This document shows positions 1 through 9,338 of a stretch of 27,821 nt of DNA, in pieces. Each line of letters starts with the position of its first letter. Position 1 is the first letter of the stretch. The notes below the pieces were generated by a model, which saw only the letters and a program-made list of their open reading frames with translations, was not told the DNA's origin and made no database searches. The translations under genes and the position numbers were made by a program. Source of the DNA: Bacteroidales bacterium (GTDB taxonomy: Bacteria; Bacteroidota; Bacteroidia; Bacteroidales; UBA10428); the NCBI GenBank assembly GCA_016926235.1, contig JAFGOZ010000149.1:1-27821 (forward strand), in the 5' to 3' direction.

Positions 1-43
1 AAACATCTTCCAAAATACAGCTTGTCAAAGAACTTGTTTATTG

Positions 44-63
44 ATAGTTATTAACTATTTTTC
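44..63 (+). terminator. Possible terminator hairpin of an upstream gene
   Basis: Seen: ATAGTTA and TAACTAT form perfect 7-bp arms around a single T (44-58), followed at once by a run of T. The stem has only two G/C pairs, so it is weak. It could end a transcript entering from the left of the window; chance in AT-rich DNA is also possible. Confidence 0.25.
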
Positions 64-81
64 ACTAACTAAACGACATTG

Positions 82-152
82 ATTCTAAATTCTAAATTCT
101 GAATTCTAAATTCTAAATTCTAAATTCTTAATTCTTAATTCTTAATTCTTAA
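82..152. repeat. Heptamer tandem array (TTCTAAA/TTCTTAA type)
   Basis: About ten consecutive 7-bp units. The first part uses TTCTAAA with one TTCTGAA, the last part switches to TTCTTAA. It lies in the spacer before the CotH-type gene. The same unit family recurs in other spacers of this window (9339-9410 and 9772-9998), which suggests a genome-wide element rather than a gene-specific operator. No function is known to me. Confidence 0.85.
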
Positions 153-265
153 TACTATCCCAAGAATTCATCAAACTTAAACCGAAAAGCTGCCGGTTGA
201 AAGACCTTTATGTAAACTTTTATTATATTAGCAATCAAAGATTTAAAACCCTAACCTTATTAATC

Positions 266-3200
266 ATGAAGCAACCGATCCGACTGGCTATTGTTTGTAT
301 TTCCTTATCTTTATTCTGCAAAGTTTCCAATTCGCAAACATCCGTCTGTTTTTCGCACGATCGTGGTTTTTATTATTCCGACTTTGATTTAACCCTGCGT
401 TGTGAGCAGCCCGGATATTCAATAAAGTATACATTAGATGGTAGTGACCCGGCTAAAAATGAAAACTCCTTTTCCGGAGAATCACCGCTTAAAATTCATA
501 TCGACCCATACATTAATCAAGGCAGAGCCATAACTCCCGGAGTAATCGTTAGAGCTTGTGCTATGAATAATCAAGATACCAGCAGCACCGAAACAAATAC
601 GTATATTTTTCCGCCAGAAGTAAAAAATCAATCTGAGGTATCGTCAAGTCTTATTCCATATTGGCCAGGTGAAAGCCAGGTTAGATGCACATATCCTGAC
701 AACCTTCCTAATTGGATGATTTCTGATTACCAAAGAATTGATTTAGGTGTTGATCCAGCTGTTGTTCACAACGAAGATTATTATAGCCAATATGAAAATG
801 CGCTAAAAAGCATTCCAACCATTTCTTTGGTTACAGATCCTGAAAGTTTGTTCAATGACACAACAGGAATTTATATTAATTCCACATGGTCTGGCATTGA
901 CTGGGAGCGTGCTGCTTCCATCGAGTTAATTGATCCTGATGATGATGGATTCCAGGTAAATTCCGGAATTCGGATACGTGGAGGATTTAGCAGCTCAGGC
1001 AGTTATTCAAAACATGCGTTCAGAGTCTACTTCAGAGATGAATATGGAAATGACAAACTAAGGTATCCTTTATTTGGAAATGAAGGAACTGATAAATTTG
1101 ATAAAATTGATTTACGTTCAAGTCAGAACAATAGCTGGCATGTCGGAAATGGAAATGCTGACTTTATACGCGACGTTTTTGTAAGAGATATTCAGCGCGA
1201 TATGAATCAACCCTACACGCGTAGCCAATATTATCATTTATACCTTAACGGCAACTATTGGGGGCTTTTTCAGACTCAGGAAAGAGCTGAGGCAAGATTC
1301 GCCGAATCTTATTTTGGGGGCGATTATCAAGACTATGACGCTGTAAAATCGTCAGGACCCTCCTACGATTACCCCCCTTATACACTTGAAGCAACAGATG
1401 GAAACCTGGAATCATCTGATAGTCTTTACAGAATAGCATTGGCAGGTTTCTCAACCGTAAATTACAATAAAGTGAGAGGTTTGAACGCCGATGGCTCGCT
1501 AAATCCTGTTTATCAAAAACTACTTGATGAAGTAAACCTGATAGATTATATTATTATTACCTATTTTATTGCAAATACCGATGGCCCTGCAATCTTACTC
1601 AGTGGTTCTGATGATGTAAGAATCAACAATTTCTTCGCAATTTATAATCGTAAAAACCCTGACGGATTTAAATATTTTGTTCACGATGCAGAGCATACCA
1701 TGAATGGAGTAAATGATAACATTACAAATTTCTATTCTCATGCTGGTGAAACTTTTGAATCGTTTAATCCACTTTGGTTGCATTATCAGCTAATGCAAAA
1801 TGAAGATTATAAGCAGTGTTTTGCTGATCGCGCATATATGCATCTTTTTAATAATGGAGAACTAACCAGCAATAAAAACATTGACCGCTATACAAACAGA
1901 AAAAATTCAATATCTGATGCTATTATTGGTGAATCTGCTCGCTGGGGCTCGACAAACCTGAATAAAAATACCACCTGGATTCCAGTTACCGACTGGTTTA
2001 CGAACACATACTTTCCTGCAAGAACTCAAATAGTTATTGACCAGTTTAAAACGGCCGGATGGCTAAACGATATTTTACCCCCGGTTTTTAATGCAGATAA
2101 CTATACAATGCAATCTGCAGGCATTATTTGCGGAAATGAAAATTTCAGACTTGAAAATCCAAATTCAGTGGGCGAAATATATTATACAACCAATAATGTA
2201 GATCCAAGAGCAGCAGGTGGTAAGATTAGCAGTGATGCTGTACAGTATACAAACCCTGTAACTCTGAACAATACAGTTTTTTTAAAAGCAAGAATTAAAA
2301 ACAATACCGAATGGAGTCCAATGCTGAACCTCAACATTCAGGACGGGTATTACGGCGACCTTATATTCTCCGAAATAAACTGTAATCCACCACAACAAAT
2401 AATTGATTATGATACCTTGACCAGTAAAAAACTTGAGTTCATCGAGATTAAAAATAATTCTCCCTACACTATTGATTTATCAGGATATAGCATTGAAAAA
2501 GGAATAAATTTTGTGTTTCCTATTGGTTCAAGCATTCTTCCTGATAGTATGATTGTTATTGTCTCTGATTCTGTAAGCTTTAAAAAGTTCTACTCCCTGA
2601 ACGCAACAGGCCAATACAAGGGCAGTCTGAGTAACGAAGGTGAAACCATAAACCTTATAAATGCTGTTGGAGATCTGGTTGCAAGTGTTTATTATAATAG
2701 CGATGGAAGCTGGTTTCCGATAACCAATGGTGCCGGTTACACATTAGTGTATAAAGATTACACTTTCATTCAATCGACAACAGCAAAAGAACTTTGGCGG
2801 CCATCAACTTACAAATATGGTTCCCCCTTTAAAGACGATCCGGCTGAGCCTGTCTATGAAGTTTACTTCAACGAAGTTTTAGCCAATTCAGAATACCCAC
2901 AAACCGATATGCTGGAACTCTACAATAACTCAATTTCAGATATTGATATTAGTTACTGGTTTATTTCTGATGATAAGGACAGCCTTGAAAAGTGGCAGAT
3001 ACCAAATGGTACAATAATTCCTTCTAAGGGTTTTATAAGTTTTAAACAGGGCCATTATGAAGGTTTGAATATGGTGGTTTCTGAAAATGAATTTGGAAAT
3101 GCTTTTGCAATTTCTTCTGCAGGAGAAAGCATTTATCTCTGCCGGGGAAATTCAGATGGAAAGATACTTAACCAAATCGCTGAATTTAATATCCCTCCTA

Positions 3201-4651
3201 CTCTTCAGAATTTATCTTATGGCAAATTTGTTGACCAGGCTAACCTGCCACACGAATTATTGCTTGACACCATAAGCGCTGGAACTAAAAATGAAAAAGC
3301 ATGGCTTAGTCCGGTCGTATTTAGCGAAATCATGTACCATCCGGATGGAAATAACTTTGAATATCTAACTTTAAATAACCGCACCGACAGTATCGTTAAT
3401 TTATTTCACGATGCCGATTCGGCTATAACATGGAAAATAGATGGCATAGACTATTCTTTCCCGAAAGGAATTAGCCTGGAACCGGGAGGCTCAATACTGG
3501 TAATTGAGAAAAATATTTCTCCCGAAACAGTATCAGAAATAATTAACACCTCCAACTACAAATACATTTTCAACTTTCAGGGTAAACTTAAAAACAGTAG
3601 CGAAACTTTAAGTCTTGAATGTCCGGTGTTAATCGATGGTGATACAGCAAATACTTTTGAATGGGTGGCTGTTGAACAGGTTAAATATTCTGATAAATCG
3701 CCCTGGCCTGCAAATGCTGATGGCGATGGATATGCTTTGCGTAGAAAATCGCTCACCAGTTTTGGAAACATAGCTTCAAACTGGACATCGGTAAAAATGA
3801 ATATTCCGCTAGCACATGCAGGTTTCAATAACAGGGTGAGAATAGGCAATACGGTTCAGTTAGACGGTACACGCAGCACCGATTCAGAATTAAATACTTT
3901 AACTTATTCCTGGCAATTGATTTCAAAGCCTGACGGCAGCAATGCCTCCTTATCTAAAACCGGATCATCTCAAACAGAATTTGTTGCTGATGAAGCCGGT
4001 AAATATACTTTTTCGTTAATCGTAAACAACGGAGAATTTAATAGTATTCCAGCATATGTAAGTATTTTTGCAACGGAAAACAGAGAACCTACTGCCAATA
4101 TTTCTCCAACTTCTTATACCTGCATTGTAGGAGAACAAATTTCTATTAGTCCGAAGCAAAGTTACGATCCCGATTATGATGTGCTGAGTTACTACTATGA
4201 ATTAACAGAAAAACCTGCCGGAAGTGATGTTGTAATTAACAGTTCAGGAGAAAGAACTCTTAATATGGTACCTGATATTGAGGGGAAATATTTGCTTGAA
4301 TTAACCGTATATGATGGTGAATTCTACAGTAACACCAAGAAATTTAAGGTTACAGCTCAACCGACCAGTCCGGTTCAGGTTATCTATTCTGAATTAGAAA
4401 CTGAGGTATATCCCAATCCGGCTAAACGGTATATAAATATTAGGTTTACAGACCCAGTTCATTCAGAAATTTCGATTCAGTTAAACACTATTGATGGTAA
4501 AACGGTTTATGAAAAAGTATATGGCGGAATACAAGTTAAGAATCAGCAAATAGTTATAGACCTGGACAAAAATGCGCTAAAAACGGGTATTTATATTCTT
4601 TCTATCAGAACGAACAAATACATGCAGACTCATAAAATTCTAATAAACTAA
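266..4651 (+). CDS. Secreted CotH-kinase-like / lamin-tail / PKD surface protein with T9SS type A sorting domain
   Basis: 1461 aa from the ATG at 266. The frame is open back to a TTG at 197, but 266 is preferred because it puts a clean signal peptide (MKQPIRLAIVCISLSLFC, cut near SNSQ) at the N-terminus. Domains in order: chitobiase C-terminal-like beta domain (about 28-115), CotH kinase-like region (about 180-600) with the HDAEHTMN motif near residue 473 that matches the metal/catalytic Asp segment of CotH proteins, a second chitobiase-like repeat (about 630-690, YYTTNNVDP), three lamin-tail-like domains (about 695, 865 and 1015 onward), two PKD/REJ-like domains (about 1180-1365), and a C-terminal T9SS type A sorting domain (from about 1374, VYPNPAKRYINI). 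Family knowledge: CotH proteins are atypical protein kinases, but activity in these bacterial surface proteins is untested. Export by T9SS to the cell surface is well supported; the substrate is unknown. Confidence 0.9.
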   Translation: MKQPIRLAIVCISLSLFCKVSNSQTSVCFSHDRGFYYSDFDLTLRCEQPGYSIKYTLDGSDPAKNENSFSGESPLKIHIDPYINQGRAITPGVIVRACAMNNQDTSSTETNTYIFPPEVKNQSEVSSSLIPYWPGESQVRCTYPDNLPNWMISDYQRIDLGVDPAVVHNEDYYSQYENALKSIPTISLVTDPESLFNDTTGIYINSTWSGIDWERAASIELIDPDDDGFQVNSGIRIRGGFSSSGSYSKHAFRVYFRDEYGNDKLRYPLFGNEGTDKFDKIDLRSSQNNSWHVGNGNADFIRDVFVRDIQRDMNQPYTRSQYYHLYLNGNYWGLFQTQERAEARFAESYFGGDYQDYDAVKSSGPSYDYPPYTLEATDGNLESSDSLYRIALAGFSTVNYNKVRGLNADGSLNPVYQKLLDEVNLIDYIIITYFIANTDGPAILLSGSDDVRINNFFAIYNRKNPDGFKYFVHDAEHTMNGVNDNITNFYSHAGETFESFNPLWLHYQLMQNEDYKQCFADRAYMHLFNNGELTSNKNIDRYTNRKNSISDAIIGESARWGSTNLNKNTTWIPVTDWFTNTYFPARTQIVIDQFKTAGWLNDILPPVFNADNYTMQSAGIICGNENFRLENPNSVGEIYYTTNNVDPRAAGGKISSDAVQYTNPVTLNNTVFLKARIKNNTEWSPMLNLNIQDGYYGDLIFSEINCNPPQQIIDYDTLTSKKLEFIEIKNNSPYTIDLSGYSIEKGINFVFPIGSSILPDSMIVIVSDSVSFKKFYSLNATGQYKGSLSNEGETINLINAVGDLVASVYYNSDGSWFPITNGAGYTLVYKDYTFIQSTTAKELWRPSTYKYGSPFKDDPAEPVYEVYFNEVLANSEYPQTDMLELYNNSISDIDISYWFISDDKDSLEKWQIPNGTIIPSKGFISFKQGHYEGLNMVVSENEFGNAFAISSAGESIYLCRGNSDGKILNQIAEFNIPPTLQNLSYGKFVDQANLPHELLLDTISAGTKNEKAWLSPVVFSEIMYHPDGNNFEYLTLNNRTDSIVNLFHDADSAITWKIDGIDYSFPKGISLEPGGSILVIEKNISPETVSEIINTSNYKYIFNFQGKLKNSSETLSLECPVLIDGDTANTFEWVAVEQVKYSDKSPWPANADGDGYALRRKSLTSFGNIASNWTSVKMNIPLAHAGFNNRVRIGNTVQLDGTRSTDSELNTLTYSWQLISKPDGSNASLSKTGSSQTEFVADEAGKYTFSLIVNNGEFNSIPAYVSIFATENREPTANISPTSYTCIVGEQISISPKQSYDPDYDVLSYYYELTEKPAGSDVVINSSGERTLNMVPDIEGKYLLELTVYDGEFYSNTKKFKVTAQPTSPVQVIYSELETEVYPNPAKRYINIRFTDPVHSEISIQLNTIDGKTVYEKVYGGIQVKNQQIVIDLDKNALKTGIYILSIRTNKYMQTHKILIN

Positions 4652-4699
4652 ACGCATTTGCAGATTAAAAAAATAATGCCAGGTTTTTGAGTGTTGTAT

Positions 4700-5356
4700 T
4701 CAAAATTTTCTTTGAATTCCAACACCGAAAAAGTGTTTTCGTGATTTTACATATTCCGGAAAATGCATAAACTCGTCGGATAATCCCAGATAATAAGAAT
4801 ACTGCGGTGAAATATTGACTTTTTCATTTATGTAAATATCATATGCTATTTTGGCTTTCAAACCAAAATAACTCTTACTGTTAAATGATGATAATTTCTC
4901 TTCCAGATTATCTGTAAAAAATTCTAAACCGGAATCATAAACTATGTAGCCACTCTGTGTACCCGTATATTTTTCATGCAAAAGATAAGACATCTCAAAT
5001 CCAAGATTGAATTTAATTTTCTGCAAAAGACTGAAATTAATTGGAAACAAAGCCAGCGAAGCAAGTGATTTATCAATTTGGGCAATGGTAGTATATTTTC
5101 CGACTTGACCATCATAGTTTGCTTCAATATCAAAATCATAATAACTGAAATTAAACTCCATTCCAATTCTTAACCAATCAACTTTAATATCATAAAAGCC
5201 AATAAATAGCTGAGGTCTTAACTCAGAAGAAAAGGAAAATGAAGGATACTCAGAACAACTGTATGTATTACGATTAATGCCTACGCCTACCTCCATAGTC
5301 TGAGAAAACAAGAAAAAAGAATGAAGGCATAACAGGAAAATGAAAATATTTTTCAT
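4700..5356 (-). CDS. Outer-membrane beta-barrel protein of unknown function
   Basis: 218 aa. The N-terminus is a signal peptide (MKNIFIFLLCLHSFFLFSQ) with cleavage after the SQ typical of Bacteroidota. The rest alternates aromatic and polar residues (YYDFDIEANY, PQYSYYLGLS, HFFGVGIQRKF) and ends in a phenylalanine, the usual C-terminal residue of barrel proteins. I read it as an outer-membrane barrel of the porin-family/OprF-like class. No catalytic motif is visible. It stands convergent to the CotH-type gene (48 bp gap) and nothing in the context assigns a substrate. Confidence 0.7.
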   Translation of the reverse strand: MKNIFIFLLCLHSFFLFSQTMEVGVGINRNTYSCSEYPSFSFSSELRPQLFIGFYDIKVDWLRIGMEFNFSYYDFDIEANYDGQVGKYTTIAQIDKSLASLALFPINFSLLQKIKFNLGFEMSYLLHEKYTGTQSGYIVYDSGLEFFTDNLEEKLSSFNSKSYFGLKAKIAYDIYINEKVNISPQYSYYLGLSDEFMHFPEYVKSRKHFFGVGIQRKF

Positions 5357-5481
5357 AAGGTTTAGAATAGAGAACTTCAGGATTCTTTAGTAAGATGAAG
5401 ATGCTTCCAATAGGTTGCGTGTGATGTTTAGGTTTTTATTTGTCAATTGCTTCTGCAAGAATCAGGAACAAATAATGATAA

Positions 5482-5742
5482 TCACCCAAACATATACCTC
5501 TTTTTAACGTCTTTTTTTATCTTCCAGGTACATTCAAGTCCTTTTTTAAACTGAACCATATCTCCTTTTCTAAAACTTATAGACTTACCTGATTTATCAT
5601 TTACTTCAACCTCCCCTTCAAGTATGTAGCAAGTTTCCTTTTCATCGTAAAACCAGGGGAATTCAGATACTTCTTTAGACCATATTCCCCAGTTTTGGGT
5701 AATTTCAATTTCCTTATCGGTTGGTGTCCATACTTTCATCAT
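5482..5742 (-). CDS. Small cupin (cupin_3, ureidoglycine-aminohydrolase-like fold)
   Basis: 86 aa, a single cupin barrel of the DUF861/cupin_3 type. Seen: WGIWSKEVSEFPWFYDEKETCYILEGEV followed by a GD-containing second motif (FRKGDMVQFKKGLECTWKI) as in this family. The usual metal-binding His of classic cupins are not evident, which is common in the group. Start may be the first or second Met (5742 or 5739). The family is related to EutQ and ureidoglycine aminohydrolase cupins, but stand-alone copies like this have no settled substrate. Single gene: 125 bp separates it from the next minus-strand gene and it is divergent from the HEAT-like gene, with a 48-bp gap. Confidence 0.75.
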   Translation of the reverse strand: MMKVWTPTDKEIEITQNWGIWSKEVSEFPWFYDEKETCYILEGEVEVNDKSGKSISFRKGDMVQFKKGLECTWKIKKDVKKRYMFG

Positions 5743-5790
5743 TTTCGCAGACTTTTAATATATTCGAATCTAATTTAGCATATTTCATTT

Positions 5791-6318
5791 ATGAATCCAA
5801 TCGAAAACCAACTGGTAGACTCATCACGAATGGTTGCAGATATTGTTGTAGCTAATATTGGCGCTAATCCGGAGCTCTTTGATGAGGCTGTTGCATTAAT
5901 GATGAAAGATGAATACCCATTATCAATGAGAGCATCGAGGGTCGTTTACCTGGTCGGCGAGAAACATGTTAATCTCTTGCGAAAATACATTCCCCTTTTT
6001 ATTCAAGAATTGCCTAAAATAAAAATTGATGGCGTAAAAAGGTGTTTATTGGGAATCTTTGCCTACATGCCAGTGTTTTTATCTGAAGACCAGCTTGGAG
6101 AATTGGCTGATATCAGTTTTACCTGGCTCGAAGATATGAAACAACCCATTGCCGTCAGGGCAATTTCTATTGATATTTTACTGAAAGTTTTAAAAATCTA
6201 TCCTGAATTGAAGCCGGAACTTGTTGCTCTATTAGAAGCTAGTATTCCTGAAGCTTCTGCCGGTTTAAAAAACAAATGCAGAAGAACACTTCAAAGACTA
6301 AATAAAAAAGATAAATAG
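5791..6318 (+). CDS. HEAT-like helical repeat protein of unknown function
   Basis: 175 aa, no signal peptide or membrane segment, so cytoplasmic. The protein is built from amphipathic helix pairs (MRASRVVYLVGEKHVNLLRKYIPLFIQEL, then VKRCLLGIFAYMP, then IAVRAISIDILLKVLKIYPELKPELVALLE), the pattern of ARM/HEAT repeats, and ends in a basic tail (KNKCRRTLQRLNKKDK). The segment around residues 110-165 is the clearest HEAT-like unit. Such proteins usually serve as binding scaffolds; no partner is visible. Its stop lies 6 bp from the stop of the convergent Na/Pi cotransporter gene, so there is no room for a private terminator. Confidence 0.65.
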   Translation: MNPIENQLVDSSRMVADIVVANIGANPELFDEAVALMMKDEYPLSMRASRVVYLVGEKHVNLLRKYIPLFIQELPKIKIDGVKRCLLGIFAYMPVFLSEDQLGELADISFTWLEDMKQPIAVRAISIDILLKVLKIYPELKPELVALLEASIPEASAGLKNKCRRTLQRLNKKDK

Positions 6319-6324
6319 AATTTA

Positions 6325-8046
6325 CTATACTTCCTTTTGTTCTTCCGATGGAGATAACATGTCAATTACACTGGCAGAATATTGTTTAATTTTGGTCAGT
6401 TCATTTAAAATATCGGCATAAATAATACCGGTTTTTGTTTTATAAACACCCTTTCGCAAATTTTTAAAATGTTCTTGTTGTAATTTGTAATATGTTTTAT
6501 CCAGTTCTTTCAATAAAAGTCTTTCATCTGTTGTTACAGTCTGTTTTCCTTCTTTTATTAAGCCAATCATAAGACAGAATAACTCAACAAGTGCATCTGA
6601 ATATTTTAAAAGATTTTCACTCATTCCATCAAGGAACTCCACTTTGCTGCCTTTTTTTCTTTCTATTGTTTTAGCTATTGTATGACATGAATCTGCAATA
6701 CTTTCAATTTCTGTAACAACATTGAGCATCTGATTGATTTTCTCAGTTGCAGTATTACTTATTGCCTGCTCCGATACTTTAGTCAGATAATTTGTGATTT
6801 CTTCTTCCATATTGTCAGACACATCTTCCAGTTTCAATATCTTTTCTTTAAGCTTACCTTGCTTTTTAATTGAATTAGGATTCAAAATTTCACGAGTATG
6901 AAAGAACATCTTCTCAACCCGTTCAGCATATACAGTAATTTCTTTTCTTGCCTGAAGAATTGATAATTCACCAGTTGATAAAAGTCCTGTAGTTATAAAC
7001 TGAAGCTTATATTCTTCCTCTTCTTCATTTGTTTTAATTATTCGATTTATAAGTGTTGCCAGATACTTAACAAACCAAACCTGTAATGTTGTATTTATAA
7101 TATTAAAAGCGCTATGAAAGACAGATAATGCAATGGGAATTGCTAAAGCAGTTTCTTTTAATGAGATTGAATCTGAAGGAAAAGGAGAGTTAAATCCTGC
7201 CGAAACAACTATCTTCTCTATTAAGTGAAGAAAAGGATAAAACAAAGGCAACAGAATTGATACACCCATAACATTAAAAAAGAAATGTGCCAGTGCTGTT
7301 TTTTTTGCGGAAACATTAGCAATTAAAGCAGCCAGATTTGCGGTTATGGTGGTACCGATATTCTCTCCCAGAACCATTGCAGCCGCCATATCGAACGATA
7401 TCCAGCCATTATGACACATTACCAGGGTAAGCGCCATTACTGCGCTTGACGATTGAATTATTAAAGTCAGAATACTTCCGATAGAAAGGAATATAAGCAG
7501 TGATAGAAAGCCGTAATCGGAATATCGCGATAAAAAAACCAATAACTCCGGATTACTGTTGATATCCGGAGTTGCATTTTTCAGGAAGTCAAGACCAATG
7601 AAGAGTATTGCAAAACCAATAACCACTCCACCCCAATTGCTGCGGTTGGTGTTTTTTGAAAAGAGTAAAGGCAAACTAATACCCAAAACAGGCAATACCA
7701 ATTGGCATATATCAACTTTAAAACCAAGAATAGAGATTAACCAGGCAGTAACGGTAGTCCCTATATTTGCACCCATAACAACACCTATCGATTCGGTAAA
7801 TGAAATAAGACCTGCATTTACAAAACTAACCAACATAACAGTAGTAGCTGATGATGACTGAATTACAGCGGTAATAACAAATCCGGTTAAAATGCCTTTG
7901 AATCGGTTTGAGGTCATTGCCGACAATATGCTTCGCATTTTGTCTCCTGCAACTTTTTGGAGCGACTCGCTCATCAGTTTCATTCCAAAAAGAAACAGAC
8001 CTAAGGATCCTAAGAGCTTAAGCAGGTCAAAAACAGAATATTGCAT
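6325..8046 (-). CDS. Na+/phosphate cotransporter family protein with PhoU-like C-terminal domain
   Basis: 573 aa inner-membrane protein of the NptA/YjbB-like PNaS family. Two inverted PNaS repeats are visible: QSSSATT at residues 63-69 with GANIGTT following, and QSSSAVM starting at residue 198 with GENIGTT following. About eight hydrophobic segments fill residues 1-340. From about residue 350 the chain becomes charged and helical (ERVEKMFFHTREIL, KLEDVSDNMEEEI, YSDALVELFCLMIGLIKEG), as in PhoU domains that lie behind the channel in this family. Likely role: sodium-coupled phosphate movement or phosphate homeostasis; direction cannot be told from sequence. The upstream spacer carries an 11-bp phased TTAA pattern that could be a regulator site (separate entry). 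Confidence 0.92.
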   Translation of the reverse strand: MQYSVFDLLKLLGSLGLFLFGMKLMSESLQKVAGDKMRSILSAMTSNRFKGILTGFVITAVIQSSSATTVMLVSFVNAGLISFTESIGVVMGANIGTTVTAWLISILGFKVDICQLVLPVLGISLPLLFSKNTNRSNWGGVVIGFAILFIGLDFLKNATPDINSNPELLVFLSRYSDYGFLSLLIFLSIGSILTLIIQSSSAVMALTLVMCHNGWISFDMAAAMVLGENIGTTITANLAALIANVSAKKTALAHFFFNVMGVSILLPLFYPFLHLIEKIVVSAGFNSPFPSDSISLKETALAIPIALSVFHSAFNIINTTLQVWFVKYLATLINRIIKTNEEEEEYKLQFITTGLLSTGELSILQARKEITVYAERVEKMFFHTREILNPNSIKKQGKLKEKILKLEDVSDNMEEEITNYLTKVSEQAISNTATEKINQMLNVVTEIESIADSCHTIAKTIERKKGSKVEFLDGMSENLLKYSDALVELFCLMIGLIKEGKQTVTTDERLLLKELDKTYYKLQQEHFKNLRKGVYKTKTGIIYADILNELTKIKQYSASVIDMLSPSEEQKEV

Positions 8047-8053
8047 GTCAGAT

Positions 8054-8097
8054 TTAAGATTCTCTTAATATTAAGTTAACTTTAATTTAATATTAAC
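8054..8097 (-). promoter_or_regulatory. Four 11-bp phased TTAA units upstream of the Na/Pi gene (possible regulator site)
   Basis: On the minus strand four successive 11-mers each end in TTAA: gttaatattaa, attaaagttaa, cttaatattaa, gagaatcttaa; the last ends 7 bp before the ATG. Within this, the palindrome TTAATATTAA occurs twice exactly 22 bp apart (8065-8074, 8087-8096). Tandem 11-bp units are the architecture of PhoB boxes in other phyla, and the gene is a phosphate transporter, so a Pho-type site is a guess. The closeness to the start codon fits repression or a short leader better than classic activation. AT-rich chance is a real alternative. Confidence 0.35.
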
Positions 8098-8154
8098 TAA
8101 AACTAGAAAAAATATTAAAACAATCTTTTCATGATTTGATAAAAATCAGATTTT

Positions 8155-9315
8155 CTATAAGTTTTGCAGCAGAATTTGCATTTTATCATGATAGGTTAAA
8201 GCAATAGGGTGGTTTTTGTTACCTGTACCAGCAACAATTTGGTTGAAATCATCTTCAACTATTCCGTAGGCAGACAATTTAGGAAATGAAAATATTTCTG
8301 ATAGTTCCTCAAGGTAATTGACAAAATCAACTGGATTACATTTATCAATAGAATCTTTATCTGTTACCAGGCTGGCAAGCTTTTGATATTTAATATAAGC
8401 AGCGCTTTGATGATCTTTAATTTTAGCTATAGTTATTCTGTTTGCCGCAGCCATCAAGGTTCCACAAACCACTCCATGAGGTATTGGAAAAAGGCTGCCT
8501 AATGGCTGAGCAAAACCATGCACAACCCCAAGTCCGGCATTAGCAAGGCAAATCCCAGACAACATCGCTGCATACGCTATATCTTCCCGGGCTTTAAGGT
8601 CATATCCGTCTTTATAAACTCTGTTTAACGATCTAACAATAGCCTTTATTCCATCTATTGCCAATGCATCTGTCATTGGACTCGCTTTAACTGAGAGATA
8701 CGCTTCCACTAATTGGGTAAAAGCATCCATTCCTGTTGATGCTGTAATTTCAGGAGGGCAGTTTAAGGTGAATTCAGGATCGACTAGGGCAATATCAGGT
8801 ACTAAATTCTCATGTCGCAGCGATTTTTTAAAAGCCTGACTGCCCGTTTGGGTAATAACAGCATTCATAGTTGATTCGCTACCCGTCCCAGAAGTTGTTG
8901 GCAATGCAATAAAGGGGATCTTAATTCCGCAGTGTGTTTTCGAACCAACTCCTTCCAGGTAATTGGTAACTGAATCATTAAGCTTCAGCATGGCCGACAC
9001 AGCTTTGCCAGCATCTATTACACTTCCTCCGCCAATTGCAACAACTATATTTACTGAATTGTTTCGATGCCATGCTGTAATAGTGTCAACATCTGCAGGT
9101 GAAGGTTCCTTATCAATTATTTCATGAAAAATCTGTATGCTTTTTTCTTTTACTAATTGAAATAACTCTTTACCTATATTGTCTCTTTTAAGAAAAGATT
9201 TGCCGGTAATTATAAGAGCATTCTCTCCGTAATTATTAATAAAATCCGGTAATTGTTTACGGGTACCACTTCCAAATACTATTTTTCCAGGTAAGGTCAG
9301 GCTAAAACTCTTCAT
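8155..9315 (-). CDS. Iron-type (group III) alcohol dehydrogenase family protein
   Basis: 386 aa from the Met at 9315 (MKSFSLTLPGKIVFG, matching the usual family start); an in-frame ATG at 9327 would add four residues. Seen: nucleotide-binding GGGSVIDAGKA, the TTSGTGSE motif, and the metal site region. Of the usual four metal ligands (Asp, His, His, His) the Asp (GMDAFTQ) and the two later His (GVVHGF, and PHG 14 residues later) are present, but the His four residues after the Asp is replaced by Gln. Family role: NAD(P)H-dependent oxidation/reduction of small alcohols and aldehydes; metal use may differ here. It follows the LsrG-like gene on the same strand, separated by a 7-bp repeat array, so operon membership is uncertain. 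Confidence 0.9.
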   Translation of the reverse strand: MKSFSLTLPGKIVFGSGTRKQLPDFINNYGENALIITGKSFLKRDNIGKELFQLVKEKSIQIFHEIIDKEPSPADVDTITAWHRNNSVNIVVAIGGGSVIDAGKAVSAMLKLNDSVTNYLEGVGSKTHCGIKIPFIALPTTSGTGSESTMNAVITQTGSQAFKKSLRHENLVPDIALVDPEFTLNCPPEITASTGMDAFTQLVEAYLSVKASPMTDALAIDGIKAIVRSLNRVYKDGYDLKAREDIAYAAMLSGICLANAGLGVVHGFAQPLGSLFPIPHGVVCGTLMAAANRITIAKIKDHQSAAYIKYQKLASLVTDKDSIDKCNPVDFVNYLEELSEIFSFPKLSAYGIVEDDFNQIVAGTGNKNHPIALTYHDKMQILLQNL

Positions 9316-9338
9316 TTTATACAGCATAATTTAACTAT

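Noticed and set aside
197..265. N-terminal extension of the CotH-type protein from TTG 197
   Set aside because: It would bury the signal peptide behind 23 residues; ATG 266 gives a normal signal peptide.
7559..7861. 100-codon open frame on the plus strand
   Set aside because: Shadow of the Na/Pi cotransporter gene; the opposite strand has full family motifs across it.
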